Source: Nitrospira sp. (lineage in GTDB: Bacteria; Nitrospirota; Nitrospiria; Nitrospirales; Nitrospiraceae). Taken from it: 6,580 nucleotides of DNA. Both the position numbers and the translations under genes were made by a program. Location of the stretch: the NCBI GenBank assembly GCA_025360665.1, contig JANYBU010000307.1:1-6580 (forward strand). Direction: 5' to 3'. The notes beneath the pieces are model-generated. The model made no database searches. It worked only from the letters and a program-made list of their open reading frames with translations, and was not told the DNA's origin. Below are positions 5,244-6,580 of the stretch, piece after piece. Each line of letters opens with the position of its first letter. Position 1 is the first letter of the stretch.

Positions 5244-6352
5244 CAGTACAAAACAGTCCTGAGCGATGGCTGAACGTCGCCCTGCACTTCCACGCGGACC
5301 GAGACCCGTCCAACGATGCGTCCGTCTTCGGTTTCGACGTCCACACGCCAATCGCCTGGGTCGAGCCGCTGCTTGAACGTGTAGGCCCGATAGCCGCCTT
5401 CACGCCCGCCAGAAATCTTGATGGGTATCCTGTCGGCGTGCGTGAAGGGTTTGTCGCTGTTCGGACGAAAGTACCAGTGATGATAGATGGTCGTATTCAG
5501 ATCGACCGGGACAAAGACCGCCGTGAAACAATAGATCGGCTCATTGGCCGGAAAGGTGCTGTCCGACCGTTTCAAGACTTGGTACCACTCCTTCTCAAAC
5601 GAGAGTTCGAACCGGTCGCCGGCCTTCTTCACTTCATGGTAGATCCCGCCGAACTTGAGCGAGAGCGGCACAGGTGGAATCCAGTTCAGAAAATAAAATC
5701 CGACCAGCAGACCGATGAGCGCGAAGGCAGGGGCCGTGACCCCGACCGCCTCGCGCTTCGAACGATCCGGATTGTTGCGATAGATCAAATGGACCACACG
5801 AAAGGTGACGGCCGCGCTCAGGCCGGCTCCGACCAGGAAGATCGCCGCATTCATCAGCCCGGTCATGACCGGAAGAAAGAACGTGAAAAAGGCGAAGCAC
5901 ACCAGTGCGTACAGGCTCACAAGGAGACGCAGGCTGGAGAGCCGATCGCGTAGAAATTCATTGCCGACCAGCAATACGACCAGCAGGGCAAAAAATATTG
6001 CCGTGCTGGTGAGCGTGGCGCTGCGGGAATAGAAGACCGCATAGGCGCTGAACAGCCCGCCCAAGAGAAACTGCACGGCCATCGGATAGTAGGGCCTCAC
6101 GCGCAGCACCCAGCGCGTGAAGGGTGAGAGCGTGGCCAACTGTTCCCGCTCCGGCGCCGGCTCGATTCCCAACCGCCCGGTCAGCACGATGAGCACGCCC
6201 AAGAGGAGCAGATAGATCAGCAGCAAGAGGTTGTCTTGCAGCCGATCGATCCGAGTAAGCGTGAGTGTGTCATAGCCCACACCCGAAAAAAAGAATACCG
6301 GAGGCATGAAGGGCTTTGCCAAGACGGTCCTGACTGTAGAGAAAGAGAGCAT
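5243..6352 (-). CDS. Polytopic membrane protein with C-terminal DUF2914 domain
   Basis: This 369-residue integral membrane protein has two parts. The first 225 residues hold about six clear hydrophobic segments (near 41-58, 91-108, 115-133, 143-162, 167-190, 206-224), with a possible seventh at 17-30. Just before the first clear one is a motif, GYDTLTLTRIDRLQDN (26-41). The rest is soluble and ends in a DUF2914 domain (about 275-356) with TAVFVPVDLNTTIYHHWYF, then GGREGGYRAYTFKQRL and GDWRVDVETEDGRIVGRV, which has the look of a beta-sandwich. The function of DUF2914 is not established. The start is the ATG at 6352 with only a weak AAGG four bases upstream; ATG 6307 would shorten it by 15 residues without removing a helix. 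It is first in the operon, its stop overlapping the FKBP start by one base. Confidence 0.85.
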   Translation of the reverse strand: MLSFSTVRTVLAKPFMPPVFFFSGVGYDTLTLTRIDRLQDNLLLLIYLLLLGVLIVLTGRLGIEPAPEREQLATLSPFTRWVLRVRPYYPMAVQFLLGGLFSAYAVFYSRSATLTSTAIFFALLVVLLVGNEFLRDRLSSLRLLVSLYALVCFAFFTFFLPVMTGLMNAAIFLVGAGLSAAVTFRVVHLIYRNNPDRSKREAVGVTAPAFALIGLLVGFYFLNWIPPVPLSLKFGGIYHEVKKAGDRFELSFEKEWYQVLKRSDSTFPANEPIYCFTAVFVPVDLNTTIYHHWYFRPNSDKPFTHADRIPIKISGGREGGYRAYTFKQRLDPGDWRVDVETEDGRIVGRVSVRVEVQGDVQPSLRTVLY

Positions 6353-6478
6353 GAGCCTTAAAGCTTCAGGATATTCTTGGGATTGTCAAATGAAGGAGAG
6401 AAAGCGGACCGCTCAATACTATCGTGCACGCGAGGCCTCCGATGGCCCACGCGTGTGGCACAACAGGAGAACACTCCC
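6353..6478. other. Upstream region of the DUF2914 operon
   Basis: This region should hold the promoter of the minus-strand operon. The minus strand has a perfect TTGACA (6389-6384), but the hexamer 17 bases on is AAGCTT, a poor -10, and TATCCT lies only 10 bases away. No promoter can therefore be called. Frames that cross the region on both strands have no protein-like content. Confidence 0.4.
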
Positions 6479-6540
6479 GCAGGCTGCTCAAAAAGTTCGT
6501 CCAGCAAGGCCGCAGCCGAGGAGAGCACCGGAGGCGTAGC
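6479..6540. repeat. Partial copy of a dispersed intergenic repeat of Nitrospira type
   Basis: The segment starts GCAGGCTGCTCAAAAAG and continues TTCGTCCAGCAAGGCCGCAG, followed by a purine-rich GAGGAGAGCACCGGAGGCG. From memory, this is one half of a palindromic repeat scattered through Nitrospira genomes, whose other half ends in a mirror image such as CTTTTTCAGCAGCC. The mirror half is not seen here, so the copy is either decayed or incomplete. It sets the left end of the non-coding zone beside the DUF2914 operon. Minus-strand translations such as ALLDELFEQPAG, seen in such repeats, are artefacts. Confidence 0.55.
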
Positions 6541-6559
6541 TCTTCTCACCCGCCCACCC

Positions 6560-6579
6560 CAAGCTGCCAAGACAGCTTG
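6560..6579. other. Small perfect hairpin at the window edge
   Basis: CAAGCTG (6560-6566) and CAGCTTG (6573-6579) form a perfect 7-bp stem around the six-base loop CCAAGA. The window ends one base later, so whether a T-run follows is unknown. It may be a terminator for a gene to the right reading leftward, or for transcription leaving the window. Confidence 0.35.
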
Positions 6580-6580
6580 T

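Noticed and set aside
5438..5953. 171-codon plus-strand open frame
   Set aside because: It is the opposite-strand shadow of the DUF2914 membrane protein, rich in Arg, Asp and Gln, with no ribosome site or domain.
6360..6389. Perfect TTGACA upstream of the DUF2914 gene as a -35 box
   Set aside because: No acceptable -10 hexamer at 16-18 bases: AAGCTT at 17, and TATCCT only 10 bases away.
6358..6570. 70-codon minus-strand open frame containing ALLDELFEQPAG
   Set aside because: It arises from translating the dispersed repeat. Such translations recur as false proteins wherever the repeat occurs.

Overview
The window reads as a piece of a moderately GC-rich Gram-negative-type chromosome, most probably from Nitrospira or a close relative (phylum Nitrospirota). 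The assignment rests on three things. A dispersed repeat near the right edge, beginning GGCTGCTCAAAAAG, is one I associate from memory with Nitrospira genomes. There are arrays of TTCGAGGTTCGAA-type intergenic palindromes. The mix of a SpeD-like protein, a PilZ protein and an HAE1-type RND pump also fits. It is an inference, not a database result. I see no rRNA, tRNA, CRISPR array, insertion sequence or phage gene.

Layout, left to right. (1) Positions 2-2119 (+) hold the C-terminal two thirds of an RND efflux pump whose start lies outside the window. (2) Positions 2120-2365 are a non-coding gap between converging genes, filled mostly by a multi-stem palindromic element (2159-2286). (3) On the minus strand, a stand-alone SCP2 sterol-binding-domain protein (2366-2707) lies downstream of a small AdoMet-decarboxylase-like (SpeD/SpeH family) proenzyme (2771-3211), with a GC-rich hairpin between them. 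(4) On the plus strand, a 65-residue CxxC/CxxC zinc-ribbon protein (3393-3590) is followed by a poorly coding stretch that ends in an open frame interrupted by one in-frame TGA (3819-4082). (5) A run of four minus-strand genes is read from right to left: a six- or seven-helix membrane protein with a C-terminal DUF2914 domain (5243-6352), an FKBP-type prolyl isomerase (4824-5243), a DUF1499 protein (4465-4827) and a PilZ-domain protein (4069-4392). (6) Positions 6353-6580 are non-coding, with half of a dispersed repeat and a small hairpin at the edge.

How the genes fit together. The DUF2914, FKBP and DUF1499 genes overlap by one base (TGATG) and four bases (ATGA), so they are almost certainly co-transcribed and translationally coupled. 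The PilZ gene follows after 72 bases and has a good promoter (TTGGGA-17-TATGAT) and an AGGAGG ribosome site of its own, so c-di-GMP-responsive expression can be separate from the operon. The most interesting protein is the SpeD-like one. It keeps the self-processing serine and the catalytic His and Cys at exactly the family spacing, but it seems to lack both aromatic residues that hold the adenine of S-adenosylmethionine, so its substrate is an open question.
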